25,497 nt of DNA, from assembly GCA_963578605.1 (NCBI GenBank), contig CAUZEA010000085.1, forward strand, positions 1-25,497. The letters are read 5' to 3'. Position numbers and translations under genes: made by a program. Below the pieces are notes generated by a model that saw nothing but the letters and a program-made list of their open reading frames with translations, had not been told where the DNA came from and ran no database searches. Positions within the stretch are counted from its first letter, which is position 1; each line of letters begins with the position of its first letter. The DNA comes from JAKVCB01 sp963578605. Lineage in GTDB: Bacteria > Planctomycetota > Planctomycetia > Pirellulales > Lacipirellulaceae. Below are positions 16,638 through 25,032 of this stretch, one piece after another.

Positions 16638-17587
16638 GCTGCGAGATCCACGTTTCTGCAGCCAGCCGCCTGCACTTTGGCATGTTCAGCTTTGGCCATG
16701 CCGACCAGCGGCAATTCGGTGGGGTTGGGGTGATGGTCAATCGCCCCAGAGTCGAACTTGTCGTTGCCGAGGGGACGACATTGCATGTTTCGGGCCCTCT
16801 GGCTGAACGGGTTACAAGGACGATTCGTCACCTCGGCCGGGAGTGGGGCTTGCCTGCGGCCCCGGCTTGCACGGTCAACGTCAAGTGTGCCCCGCCGCCC
16901 CACACCGGCTTTGGTGTTGGCACTCAGTTGGATCTTGCAGTGGCGGCCGGGTTTCGCCGTTTCTGCGGGCGAGCGAACCTCTCGGCAGTCGAACTAGCGG
17001 CCTGTACAGGACGCGGAACACGCTCGGCCATTGGAACCCACGGATTTGTTCACGGCGGGCTGCTGGTCGATGCTGGAAAACTGGTGAGTGAACCACTTGG
17101 AACTTTGGAAGCCCGCTGCCCGCTGCCCAGTGTCTGGCGGATTGTGTTGATCCAGACAAGTGAACCTCCGGGGCCCTCTGGCATGCCAGAACAAACCGCT
17201 TTCAAACGCCTTGTCCCTGTACCTCTAGCGGTGACCCATGAACTGTGGCAGATCACGCGCCGCGAACTGCTGCCAGCTCTCCGCGAAAACGACCTCGCTA
17301 CATTTGGTGAAGGGGTTTACCGATTTGGCCTCCTCGCCGGTGGATGTTTTGCCGAGGTCCAGGATGGGCCTTTTGCAAGCCAACCGATTCAAAAGCTGGT
17401 TGATGCCATTCGTGCATGGGGTGTGACCGGCGTAGGCCAGTCGTCGTGGGGACCGACAGTCTTTGCCTTCACCCACGATCAAAACGAAGCCGAAGCCCTT
17501 TCGCACACCCTGGCCACAGAGGAAGGTATTGATTCAGGCTCCATCACCATTGCCGAGCCAAACAATTGCGGAGCCAGGATCACGTAA
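16634..17587 (+). CDS. mptG: Beta-ribofuranosylaminobenzene 5'-phosphate synthase
   Basis: 317 residues with the GHMP-kinase-like fold of beta-RFAP synthases. It would condense PRPP with p-aminobenzoate (4-hydroxybenzoate is used by some archaeal enzymes), releasing CO2 and pyrophosphate, as the first committed step towards the H4MPT side arm. Visible hallmarks are the N-terminal ASRLHFGMF (10-18), PPPHTGFGVGTQLDLAVA (87-104, the glycine-rich loop), and GRGTRSAIGTHGFVHGG (127-143). A conserved GQSSWGPTVFAF near the C-terminus is also typical. ATG 16634 overlaps the DUF447 stop. It is the last gene of the operon; the convergent glycosyltransferase gene ends 19 bases beyond. No clear terminator lies between them. 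This gene is the strongest evidence that the operon serves H4MPT rather than folate. Confidence 0.92.
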   Translation: MSCEIHVSAASRLHFGMFSFGHADQRQFGGVGVMVNRPRVELVVAEGTTLHVSGPLAERVTRTIRHLGREWGLPAAPACTVNVKCAPPPHTGFGVGTQLDLAVAAGFRRFCGRANLSAVELAACTGRGTRSAIGTHGFVHGGLLVDAGKLVSEPLGTLEARCPLPSVWRIVLIQTSEPPGPSGMPEQTAFKRLVPVPLAVTHELWQITRRELLPALRENDLATFGEGVYRFGLLAGGCFAEVQDGPFASQPIQKLVDAIRAWGVTGVGQSSWGPTVFAFTHDQNEAEALSHTLATEEGIDSGSITIAEPNNCGARIT

Positions 17588-17606
17588 ACTGGCGATCAGA
17601 CCCGTC

Positions 17607-18728
17607 TCATGGCAATAGCGATTCGTATTGCCGGATCAGCCTTTCGGCAGTGAGCTCGGCACTAAACGCTTGCACGGCGCGATTTCGACCCTGCGCGCCA
17701 CACGCCCGACGGCGAGGTTCGTCCCCTAGCAGCGCAAGGGCCGCCGCCGCCATGGCAGCAGGCTCCCCGGCCGGCACCAGGATTGCCCCATCGTCAGTCG
17801 TGGGAAAGATCTCGCCTGTTCCACCAACGTCGGTAGCCACCACCGGTAGCCCGGCTGCGGCTGCTTCCAAAAGCACGCGCCCCAGCGGTTCCTGGCGTGC
17901 TGCGTGGAGCAACAGACAAGACTCGTAAAGCAAGTCGCTAACATCGCTACGGGTTCCCAGAAAATGAGTACGGCCTGCCAGTGGACCTGTACTCGCCGAC
18001 CGCCGAACATCAGCCTCGAACCGAACTGCCTCGGCCTTTTCCGAGGTCCGCTCACCCACTACAAGCCAGTGGATGTCTGATAGCTCGTGGGCCAAACGCC
18101 GCACCGCCTCCACCACGATATCGGTCCCCTTACGAATTCCAATTTGACCAATCGTTACGATCAACCGCGCAGTTTCGGGCAAGTCCAGTTCACGGTGGAG
18201 GTAACGGGTTGGTACTCGCGGGGCAAACTCATCGAGCGCGATCCCGTTGTGGGAGACCACGCACTTGTGAGGCTCAATGCCCTGCCCGACGTGAAACTCG
18301 CGTGTCGCTCGCGAGACAGCAATCAAACATTGGTGGCAATTCAAATCGTCGACCGCCCGCTTCGAAATCTTGACGATGTCCCTCAGGTGCCCGATGGCTG
18401 GCAGGTCGAAACTGCAAACAACTGGCCCAGCGAGACGGGCCATCGACAAACTATTGGCATGCAGCAAGTCCGGCTGGACCACCCGGAGGAGGGTGGCAAG
18501 TTCGAGCCTCAAATCCAAGGTATTTCGGCGTTGCCCGGTCGGATCACGGAGGCACCAGTCGACCAGGGGAATTCCCCGTTGACGAAGCGTTTGTGACAAT
18601 GGTCCTTGTGGGGGACAGGCCACGGTGCCCTGAAATCCAGCCCGATGCAATGCTGGTAACGTGGCCAGCATCGAGCGCTCGCCACCGAGCATCGTAGGAT
18701 ACTCGCAAAGAATCAAGATCTGTGGCAC
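17607..18728 (-). CDS. GT4-type glycosyltransferase
   Basis: 373 residues from the GTG at 18728. It is a GT-B fold retaining glycosyltransferase of the group 1 (GT4) type. The N-terminal domain opens ILILCEYPTMLGGERSM. The linker region has VSHNGI (158-163), and the C-terminal nucleotide-sugar domain starts with GQIGIRKG (194-201). The E-x7-E motif is EPLGRVLLE (280-288), followed by AGLPVVATDVGGTGEI. Donor and acceptor cannot be read from sequence; it probably acts in the cytoplasm on cell-surface or lipid glycans. The GTG start sits 4 bases after the dapA stop, so the two are co-transcribed although functionally unrelated. An open frame back to 18791 would overlap dapA and has no family support. 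Confidence 0.85.
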   Translation of the reverse strand: MPQILILCEYPTMLGGERSMLATLPALHRAGFQGTVACPPQGPLSQTLRQRGIPLVDWCLRDPTGQRRNTLDLRLELATLLRVVQPDLLHANSLSMARLAGPVVCSFDLPAIGHLRDIVKISKRAVDDLNCHQCLIAVSRATREFHVGQGIEPHKCVVSHNGIALDEFAPRVPTRYLHRELDLPETARLIVTIGQIGIRKGTDIVVEAVRRLAHELSDIHWLVVGERTSEKAEAVRFEADVRRSASTGPLAGRTHFLGTRSDVSDLLYESCLLLHAARQEPLGRVLLEAAAAGLPVVATDVGGTGEIFPTTDDGAILVPAGEPAAMAAAALALLGDEPRRRACGAQGRNRAVQAFSAELTAERLIRQYESLLP

Positions 18729-18732
18729 CAGA

Positions 18733-19620
18733 TTACAACAGCCCGTAGCCAACGAGTGTTTGGCGGAGCATCGCCTCCTGAGGACCCTCAATGGGTGTCA
18801 TCGGCAAGCGCAGTTCTCCCGAATCGCGCCCCAGCATCTTCATCGCAGCTTTGATCGGAATAGGATTGGTCGAGAGGCCGAGCATGTCGCGACAAAGCGG
18901 AAAAAGTTTATGGTGTACCTGCTGGGTCTGCGAAATTCCACCTGCCTCGAAAGCGGCCAACAGATCGAGCATATCCTGCGGAATGATATTACCAACGACA
19001 GAAACCACACCCCGCCCCCCCACAGCCAGAAGCGGCAGGGTGAGACTGTCATCACCACTGAGCAGGGTCAGATTGGTGGCGGAAATGATTTGCGATGCCT
19101 GGTCGAGGGAGCCGGTAGCTTCCTTGATCATGGTGATGTTTTCGAGTTCAGCCAGTCGAGCAATGGTCTCGGGCTCAATGTTCTTGCCGGTCCGACCCGG
19201 AATATTGTAAATGCATTGGGGAATACTGGTTTCCTCGGCCAGAACTCGGAAGTGTTCATAAAAACCTTGCTGCGTTGGCTTGTTGTAGTACGGTGCCACC
19301 TGCAGAGCGGCATCGGCACCCGCCTGCTCGGCAAATCGAGTAAGCCGTAATGCCTCGGCCGTGCTGTTCGACCCGGTGCCGGGCATCACTTTAATCTTGC
19401 CAGCCGCCGCCTCGACCACTGTCGCAATCACCCGCTCGTGCTCGTCGTGGCTGAGCGTGGGTGATTCACCAGTCGTCCCAACCGGGCAGAGACAATTGGT
19501 GCCTCCCTCGATTTGAAACGCAACTTGTGCACGCAGTGTATCAAAGTCGATTTCACCCCCTTTGAAGGGAGTGATCATCGCGACAGAAAGACCCGCAAAC
19601 GCTTCTCCGTCGGTCGCCAT
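18733..19620 (-). CDS. dapA: 4-hydroxy-tetrahydrodipicolinate synthase
   Basis: 295 residues. It condenses pyruvate with aspartate semialdehyde in lysine and meso-diaminopimelate synthesis. Schiff-base Lys166 lies in TMIKEATG. The catalytic triad is Thr50 (PVGTTGES), Tyr112 (PYYNKP) and Tyr138 (YNIPGRTG), with Arg143 at the entrance; all are shifted by five from E. coli numbering. The ATG at 19620 is preceded by GAGAGG at 9 bases and gives a normal length; an open frame to 19698 adds 26 unsupported residues. Sialate lyase-type paralogues share the fold, but the motif set fits DapA. Confidence 0.94.
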   Translation of the reverse strand: MATDGEAFAGLSVAMITPFKGGEIDFDTLRAQVAFQIEGGTNCLCPVGTTGESPTLSHDEHERVIATVVEAAAGKIKVMPGTGSNSTAEALRLTRFAEQAGADAALQVAPYYNKPTQQGFYEHFRVLAEETSIPQCIYNIPGRTGKNIEPETIARLAELENITMIKEATGSLDQASQIISATNLTLLSGDDSLTLPLLAVGGRGVVSVVGNIIPQDMLDLLAAFEAGGISQTQQVHHKLFPLCRDMLGLSTNPIPIKAAMKMLGRDSGELRLPMTPIEGPQEAMLRQTLVGYGLL

Positions 19621-19845
19621 ATTCGCATTCCTCTCAATACCTGTGTCTGAAAACTTCCCGCATGATAGCGCATCGGTCCCTCGGCAACAACTGCCCATCT
19701 CCTGTTTGTCAGGCCCCCGTGGAGTTTTATCCCACCCGTGCTTGACGAATCCGACGGTCGGCCAACTCTCCAGCCCGACGACGCTGGAAAACTTGCCGCT
19801 TGATCGTTGCTATTCCTGCGCCAGGCTGGTTAACCACGTCGGGCA

Positions 19846-20568
19846 TTAACCGATCAGCTTTTTCATATCGCGGACCGCCTGCTCCAGCCCCACCATTAAG
19901 GCCCGAGCGATAATGCTGTGACCAATATTGAGTTCGACCATTGCGGGAATTTCGGCGACAGGACAAACGTTGCGATAGGTCAACCCGTGGCCTGCATGGA
20001 GCCGGAGCCCGCACTGGACGACTTGCTTGGCCGTGATGCAAAGCTTTTGAAGTTCGTTCCGCTCCGTACCCACCTGGTGTCGCCGTGCGGCTTCGGCGTA
20101 AGCCCCCGTGTGCAATTCGACCGCATCGGCTGCCACGCGGGCAGCGACCTCGATTTGGGATTTGTCGGGATCGAGAAATAAACTCACTGCGATTCCAGCA
20201 TCTTTCAGGCGAGCCACCGCGTCGCGGACGCGCGATTCGCCTGCCACAATGTTGAGCCCTCCCTCGGTCGTCACCTCCTCGCGACGTTCCGGGACAAGCG
20301 TCACTTGCTGTGGGCGGGCCCGGCAGGCAATGGCCAACACGTCGTCTGTACAGGCAACTTCAAGATTCATTCGGACAGTAACGGTCTCCATTAAAATCTG
20401 TAAATCACGATCTTGAATATGCCGCCGATCCTCCCTCAAGTGGATCGTAATGCCATCCGCTCCACCGAGTTCTGCCAGTGTCGCGGCCCATGCCGGGTCT
20501 GGTTCATTGGTTTTTCGGGCCTCGCGTACCGTCGCGACGTGATCGATATTGATACCGAGTTCAGTCAC
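19846..20568 (-). CDS. pdxJ: Pyridoxine 5'-phosphate synthase
   Basis: 240-residue TIM-barrel enzyme forming pyridoxine 5'-phosphate from 1-deoxyxylulose 5-phosphate and 3-amino-2-oxopropyl phosphate, the last ring-forming step of DXP-dependent vitamin B6 synthesis. Asn7, Asp9 and His10 (GINIDHVAT), His43 in GITIHLREDRRH, Glu70 (RMNLE) and His193 (AGHGLTY) match known substrate and catalytic positions. The GTG start at 20568 has a strong AAGGAGGGAG Shine-Dalgarno sequence, one of the best in the window. The 225-base gap to dapA downstream shows no gene. B6 and H4MPT synthesis are not directly linked, so its neighbourhood looks incidental. Confidence 0.95.
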   Translation of the reverse strand: MTELGINIDHVATVREARKTNEPDPAWAATLAELGGADGITIHLREDRRHIQDRDLQILMETVTVRMNLEVACTDDVLAIACRARPQQVTLVPERREEVTTEGGLNIVAGESRVRDAVARLKDAGIAVSLFLDPDKSQIEVAARVAADAVELHTGAYAEAARRHQVGTERNELQKLCITAKQVVQCGLRLHAGHGLTYRNVCPVAEIPAMVELNIGHSIIARALMVGLEQAVRDMKKLIG

Positions 20569-20690
20569 AGATTGCTCCCTCCTTTTAGCAAGTGGCCTGA
20601 CTTTGCAGGTTGCTCAATTTACTGTTCCACCCGTAAGGGTCGTGAACCAGCGCGACCGCAGCCAAGCGGGCTGCATGCCAAACGCCTAGA

Positions 20691-21356
20691 TTACCAAGGC
20701 GCACCGTTTGCATGAAAGCGGTCCCGTCGTTCAAATTCGCCATCGCCGTCAGAATCCGTTTCCAAGAACCAGGACCGCTGACGATTGTTGAACCACAGAC
20801 GCTGATGGGGTCTTCCGGCAACGAGTTCGGTCGAAAGCGTACCGCCAACAGACCCGACGACTGCCGGCAGTGAGCTGCCGCGAGGTGGCCTGTCTGGCCG
20901 CGCGCGCTCATCGCCCAACTGTTGTCCTACCACGAAGCTGGCCATCCCGGCTAGCACCATCAGTGCGACCGGCCGCCAAAAAACAGGGGAAATCGGCTGA
21001 TCTTCACCGTCCGTCAACACTCCGTCCTGATCGTTCGACAATGCCAACCCGTCGCCGGTCAGATGCTGGCAAATCTGTGCTCTGGCTGCGGCAGCATCCT
21101 GGCTGGAAACTTGAATCAGATACGCAACTGACCACCGGCCGGCCACAGCGCTAAAGCTCTCGGACGTAAAAATCCGACTCTCGATTCCGCACGACGTTAA
21201 ATCATTTGCCAGAAACCCGGCCTCCGCCAGATTAGTCACCCGAGCCACAGCCTGCCAGTTTTCAGCAAGATCGGTATCGCAAAACGGGCAGCGTATTGGG
21301 CTGGTCGGCAGCACCTCAGGATCGAAGGTGCGTTGACATTCAGGGCACATCGTCAT
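20691..21356 (-). CDS. Zinc-ribbon / DUF2007-like membrane protein of unknown function
   Basis: 221 residues. An N-terminal zinc ribbon uses CPEC and CPFC pairs (about residues 3-28). It is followed by a DUF2007-like ('putative signal transducing') domain, recognised by the VARVTNLAEAGFLANDLTSCGIESRIF pattern in short pieces: AEAGFLANDL, then GIESRIF, then AYLIQVSSQDAAAA. One hydrophobic segment (FWRPVALMVLAGMASFVVG) suggests a single transmembrane helix. The tail ends with DSDGDGEFERRDRF, a calcium-binding-like acidic element often seen at the end of planctomycete proteins. ATG 21356 has AGAGG 8 bases upstream, better than the GTG at 21365. The gene lies 122 bases upstream of pdxJ. Function unknown. 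Confidence 0.72.
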   Translation of the reverse strand: MTMCPECQRTFDPEVLPTSPIRCPFCDTDLAENWQAVARVTNLAEAGFLANDLTSCGIESRIFTSESFSAVAGRWSVAYLIQVSSQDAAAARAQICQHLTGDGLALSNDQDGVLTDGEDQPISPVFWRPVALMVLAGMASFVVGQQLGDERARPDRPPRGSSLPAVVGSVGGTLSTELVAGRPHQRLWFNNRQRSWFLETDSDGDGEFERRDRFHANGAPW

Positions 21357-21945
21357 GTTGAACACCTCTGCTACTGTGGCAATTCTTGCGGGAACCGATT
21401 TGCGGCACCACCCTATCGATTATGTGGCCTGTCGACATTCGTGACCAGCGGCAACCACAATTCTACCCGCCTGCGGGAAAAAACTCCCGTTGGTAGTCCG
21501 ACGAACAAAGGCGGCAGATTGGGGAACCGGCTACGCAATGCGTTATTTTGCAGGAAGTTACGTCGATGGGCGCAAGGCGCCACAAGGTGGGCTAAACTTC
21601 AGCGGGAGCTGGGGAGAGTCTCACCACTAAGGTTTTGGCCTCCCGAATTATCCCCCTCCCCGGGTGAAAAACCGACCTGAACGGGGCAAAAAAAGCACGA
21701 CCGAGAGCCCGCTTTCGAGCACCTTTTTTGACGACTGACTTGAGGAAAGTCGCTACTTCACCACCCATGCATTCCCGAGGAAAAAGCCCCCGAAATGCCT
21801 TTCCGCCGCCCCCCGCGGACCCACGCTTGCTGCTCGGCAGAAATGCAGCAGGTCTGGAGCGGTCGTAACGGTTAACGTCGCTGCGAACCACCCTTCCCCA
21901 CCCCAATTCAAGTGCGCAACGCAGATTCAACAACAGTAACGGTCG
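21357..21945. other. Intergenic region without a convincing gene
   Basis: 589 bases between the zinc-ribbon gene and the small hypothetical gene, which diverge. A minus-strand frame (22116-21592) crosses it but is low-complexity, rich in Gly/Arg, and lies antisense to the better candidate at 21946. Short A-runs and T-runs (21684-21690, 21722-21728) are present without a good stem. No RNA gene recognised. Confidence 0.45.
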
Positions 21946-22281
21946 ATGAATTGCCAACAACTCGCCCAAAAAATTGAACAGCTGCGACCCGAGTCCACCC
22001 CGCAAGAGGTAGCTCGTTTGTGCCTGCTGTTGACCAACACGGTCCTCAATCTCGACGATTTTCAGAACCGCCGGACCCTGGAGGAGGCGTGGAAACGGAC
22101 CAAACTCCAACTCCAATTAGCGACCGACCAACACGCGGCCATGACCGAAGAGTTGGAAAACCTGGCTGCTTCGGATCCCAAATCGTTCACCCAGGACCAA
22201 ACCTGGACCCTGATTCGGGCGATCAAGGTGCAGAGCCAAATCCTGGAAATGTACGTTGGGCATCCGTTGCTCGAGGTTTGA
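21946..22281 (+). CDS. Small helical hypothetical protein
   Basis: 111 residues, predicted almost entirely helical and rich in Gln, Glu, Leu and Lys; the heptad-like pattern around residues 55-105 suggests coiled coil. There is no signal peptide and no cysteine pattern beyond two scattered cysteines. No family is recognised. The composition is natural, and an alternative antisense frame is not. No Shine-Dalgarno sequence precedes the ATG. It converges with mgtE. Confidence 0.6.
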   Translation: MNCQQLAQKIEQLRPESTPQEVARLCLLLTNTVLNLDDFQNRRTLEEAWKRTKLQLQLATDQHAAMTEELENLAASDPKSFTQDQTWTLIRAIKVQSQILEMYVGHPLLEV

Positions 22282-22370
22282 ACCCCCTGCCTGCCCAACA
22301 CACCACCTCGTTTGACTCTCACCCGTCACAAACAACCACCGTCAGTGAATGATCGGCTCGGGGCGGCTCC

Positions 22371-23750
22371 TCATTTTGCAAACATTACCTGTAGTTCGTC
22401 GAGCATCGCGACCGCAACAGCCATGTAGATGAGAATCCCGGCCACGTCGATGATACCGGCCACGAATGGATTACTCATAAGGGCCGGATCGAGGCCAAGG
22501 CGGCGAAAGATGAGCGGCAAGGCGCCTCCGCAAACCGTTCCTGTCACCACCACCAGCAGGAGCGTGATGGGGATCACCAGTTTTTGGAAGGGGGTCGCAT
22601 CCGCGATGAGAACCAAGGCGAAGAGGTAACCAAGTGCGGCCAGACCAGCTCCCAACGACAATCCCATGATCAACTCGCGCCGCAGGACCCGCCTCCATTC
22701 CGACAGTTTCAGATCACCGGTGGTCAACGATGTAATCACCAGCGTAGCGGACTGTCCACCCGAATTCCCGCCACAGGAGATGATGAGGGGAATGAAGAGC
22801 GCAAGCCAGGTCACCTCTTTGAGCACGTTCTCATAGCCACGCAAAGCGATAACCGTCAGGAGCGCCGCCATCGACAAAATAAAGAGCCACAGGCCACGCT
22901 TCCACGCGAGCGTGTACCAGGGCGTTTCGAGATACGACTCCTGAAGTGGATTAATCGCCCCAGCCAGATAAGCGTCCTCCTCAGCCTCCTCAAGCAACAC
23001 ATCGATGATGTCGTCGTGCGTGATGATCCCTAACAGATGCTGCTCGTCATCGACCACCGGAATCGCCAAAAAGTCGTAATTGGCCACTTTATCGGCAACA
23101 ACTTCTTGATCGTCGTGGCCATACACCGTCACCAGGTCGCGCTCCATCAAATCACTAACACAGATATCTCCTTTACCCAGATTCGCCACCAGCTGCCGAG
23201 CCGAGACCAGCCCGCGCAAATGGTTTTCATCATCGACAATGTAGATGTAGTAGATCGTCTCAAGTTCTTGCGACTGACATCCAATTTCGAGCAGCGCCTC
23301 GCGGACGGTCATGGTTTCCGGAAGGCGAGCGACTTCGGTCGTCATCACCGATCCTGCCGTTCCTGCGGGATACTCGCGCAGGCGGAGGATATCCCGCCGG
23401 TCCTCAACAGGGAGTAGCGGTAAAATCTCTTCGACAACCGTCGGATGGACTTTCTCGAGCAGGTCGACACAATCGTCGGCCGGCATGTCCGTGATGAGTT
23501 CACTTACCTCTTGCCGATTGCACGTCTCGACGACTTCGATTTGTTGATCTTCGTCAAAGTAACTAAAGATCTGCGCCCGGAGGTGTAGCTCGGCAGCGCG
23601 CAAAACAACCCACGACTCGGTGGCAGTCAACCCTTCCATGAACTCTGCAGTGCGGGCCGGATGAAGTGCCCCGGTGAAGTCGCGCAGCCCCTCGGTATCG
23701 CTGTCGACCAGCATTTCGCGGATTTCAGGCAAGTAAAGCGTATTGATCAT
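22371..23750 (-). CDS. mgtE: MgtE-family magnesium transporter
   Basis: 459 residues. An N-terminal helical MgtE domain (about 20-130, with the family element SELITDMPADDCVDLLEKVHP in pieces SELITDMP and DCVDLLEKV) precedes tandem CBS domains (about 134-250). The latter sense intracellular Mg2+. A plug-helix region and five membrane segments follow (about 284-303, 313-330, 364-385, 390-412, 428-450). GGNSGGQ (327-333) is the MgtE signature, and DVAG (Asp435) corresponds to the pore Asp that selects Mg2+. Family knowledge: a dimeric inner-membrane Mg2+ channel that closes when CBS domains bind Mg2+. The ATG at 23750 is preferred over a GTG at 23786, although neither has a good Shine-Dalgarno sequence. 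Confidence 0.93.
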   Translation of the reverse strand: MINTLYLPEIREMLVDSDTEGLRDFTGALHPARTAEFMEGLTATESWVVLRAAELHLRAQIFSYFDEDQQIEVVETCNRQEVSELITDMPADDCVDLLEKVHPTVVEEILPLLPVEDRRDILRLREYPAGTAGSVMTTEVARLPETMTVREALLEIGCQSQELETIYYIYIVDDENHLRGLVSARQLVANLGKGDICVSDLMERDLVTVYGHDDQEVVADKVANYDFLAIPVVDDEQHLLGIITHDDIIDVLLEEAEEDAYLAGAINPLQESYLETPWYTLAWKRGLWLFILSMAALLTVIALRGYENVLKEVTWLALFIPLIISCGGNSGGQSATLVITSLTTGDLKLSEWRRVLRRELIMGLSLGAGLAALGYLFALVLIADATPFQKLVIPITLLLVVVTGTVCGGALPLIFRRLGLDPALMSNPFVAGIIDVAGILIYMAVAVAMLDELQVMFAK

Positions 23751-23983
23751 AATCCACACGACCCGGAACCAATTCTGGCCAGCCACCCCTTGAGCGGTCG
23801 ATCCTCCCCTTTTTCACCCCGTCTGCAGTTTAGTCCCCGACCCGTTGGACTGGCAGGTATCTACCTTGCGATTTAGGACGTTCTCGGCAGTTCGGCGCCA
23901 CCAAACCTGTATGATCGTCACATCCATCCGCTCGCCACACCGCTCGACGAGTCGTGCCGCTCGCTGGTCGCCCTGACTGTACA

Positions 23984-24012
23984 TTGACAGACGACCACAG
24001 GCCGTTTAGCTT
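23984..24012 (+). promoter_or_regulatory. Possible promoter for rnc
   Basis: A perfect TTGACA (23984-23989) is followed after 17 bases by TAGCTT (24007-24012), a poor -10 match. A start near 24019 would leave a leader of about 130 bases before rnc. The region 23751-24151 otherwise holds no convincing gene. Confidence 0.35.
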
Positions 24013-24018
24013 AATCAA

Positions 24019-24032
24019 GTGACTTAAGTCAC
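24019..24032. promoter_or_regulatory. Perfect 14-base palindrome, candidate operator
   Basis: GTGACTTAAGTCAC is fully self-complementary and falls just after the candidate rnc promoter, where a repressor or a transcription-start-proximal factor could bind. No cognate regulator is identified; the helix-turn-helix gene at 25033-25497 is the nearest regulator. Confidence 0.35.
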
Positions 24033-24121
24033 AAGGACATCATCGGTTGCGCCACCTGAACTCACCGGTTATGCTGGTGCCCACATGGTCGTATCGGTGC
24101 GTCCAACCGATCGTTCGCCGC

Positions 24122-24139
24122 CACGGACACAAATCCGTG
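24122..24139 (+). promoter_or_regulatory. Hairpin in the rnc leader just before the ribosome-binding site
   Basis: CACGGA (24122-24127) pairs with TCCGTG (24134-24139) around a CACAAA loop, 5 bases before AAGGAG (24145-24150) and 12 before the ATG. E. coli rnc is autoregulated by RNase III cleavage of a leader hairpin. This stem is only six base pairs and may be too short for that, but could affect translation. Confidence 0.3.
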
Positions 24140-24151
24140 CTAAGAAGGAGT

Positions 24152-24931
24152 ATGGCAAAACCTACGACGATAAATGGTCGCCATCCTGACCCTGCTGCTC
24201 TCGAGCAATGTCAAGAGCGGATTGGCTATCGGTTCGCAAACCTGCAGCTGCTTGAGGCAGCGCTAACCCATGCCTCTGGAGCCGATCATCGTCTTGCTTC
24301 CAACGAACGCATGGAATTTCTGGGTGATGCCATTCTCGGGGCTGTTGTTTGCGAGCGGCTCTATCACCATTTCCCTGAATACCTGGAAGGTGATCTGACA
24401 AAACTGAAATCGGTAGTCGTGAGCCGCCAGACTTGCGCCAAAATCAGTGAAGCGCTTGGCCTGAAGGAATTCTTGATCCTTGGCAAAGGCATGACGACCA
24501 ACCCAGTGGTACCAATATCATTACTTGCCGATGTACTGGAATCGATGATTGCCGCAATTTACCTCGACGGAGGTACGGAGCCGGCAAGTCGCTTTATCGT
24601 TACTTACATTGGACCGGAAATAGAACTCGCAGCGGCCGGCGAAGCGGAAGGGAACTACAAATCGATGCTACAACAGTTTTCCCAACGCGAACATGGGATC
24701 ACGCCAACTTACTATCTCCTTGATGAAAAAGGACCTGATCACAGCAAATGCTTCAAGATGACTGCTCAGATTGACAAGCAACGGTTCCCCCCGGCATGGG
24801 GACAAAGCAAAAAAGAATCTGAGCAACGGGCTGCCCATAACGCGATCTGCACTATTCGCAACGAACCAATCCCTTACCCGTCGGACGATTCCAGTCTACT
24901 CAGCGACGATAATCTCACTCGTAATTCCTGA
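24152..24931 (+). CDS. rnc: Ribonuclease III
   Basis: 259 residues from the ATG at 24152. Double-strand-specific endoribonuclease acting in rRNA and mRNA processing. The signature is NERMEFLGDA (51-60), with metal-binding Glu55 and Asp59; the second pair is Asp127 and Glu130 (LADVLES), matching E. coli E41/D45/D114/E117. A dsRNA-binding domain occupies about 168-235 (NYKSMLQQFSQ, then SKKESEQRAAHNAI). A short acidic tail follows. The ATG is preceded by AAGGAG only one base away, unusually tight; an in-frame GTG at 24137 is an alternative. The open frame upstream to 24047 encodes atypical residues and is not supported. The gene stands alone, without the usual neighbours acpP or era in view. 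Confidence 0.95.
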   Translation: MAKPTTINGRHPDPAALEQCQERIGYRFANLQLLEAALTHASGADHRLASNERMEFLGDAILGAVVCERLYHHFPEYLEGDLTKLKSVVVSRQTCAKISEALGLKEFLILGKGMTTNPVVPISLLADVLESMIAAIYLDGGTEPASRFIVTYIGPEIELAAAGEAEGNYKSMLQQFSQREHGITPTYYLLDEKGPDHSKCFKMTAQIDKQRFPPAWGQSKKESEQRAAHNAICTIRNEPIPYPSDDSSLLSDDNLTRNS

Positions 24932-25032
24932 GCCAACGACGGCTACCATTCGGCGCCTGACGGATTACCATCGCGACATACAAAACCGCGCGATCACCCA
25001 ATCAATTCTCGCTGCTAGTGACCGGGTGAAGT

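Noticed and set aside
20585..20911. Minus-strand frame running past the end of the zinc-ribbon gene with some natural-looking residues
   Set aside because: Considered as a frameshifted C-terminus, but the zinc-ribbon protein already ends sensibly after its DSDGDG element, and the overlapping part is not protein-like.
21592..22116. 174-codon minus-strand frame
   Set aside because: Low-complexity Gly/Arg-rich tail and overlap with the more natural small helical protein on the plus strand.
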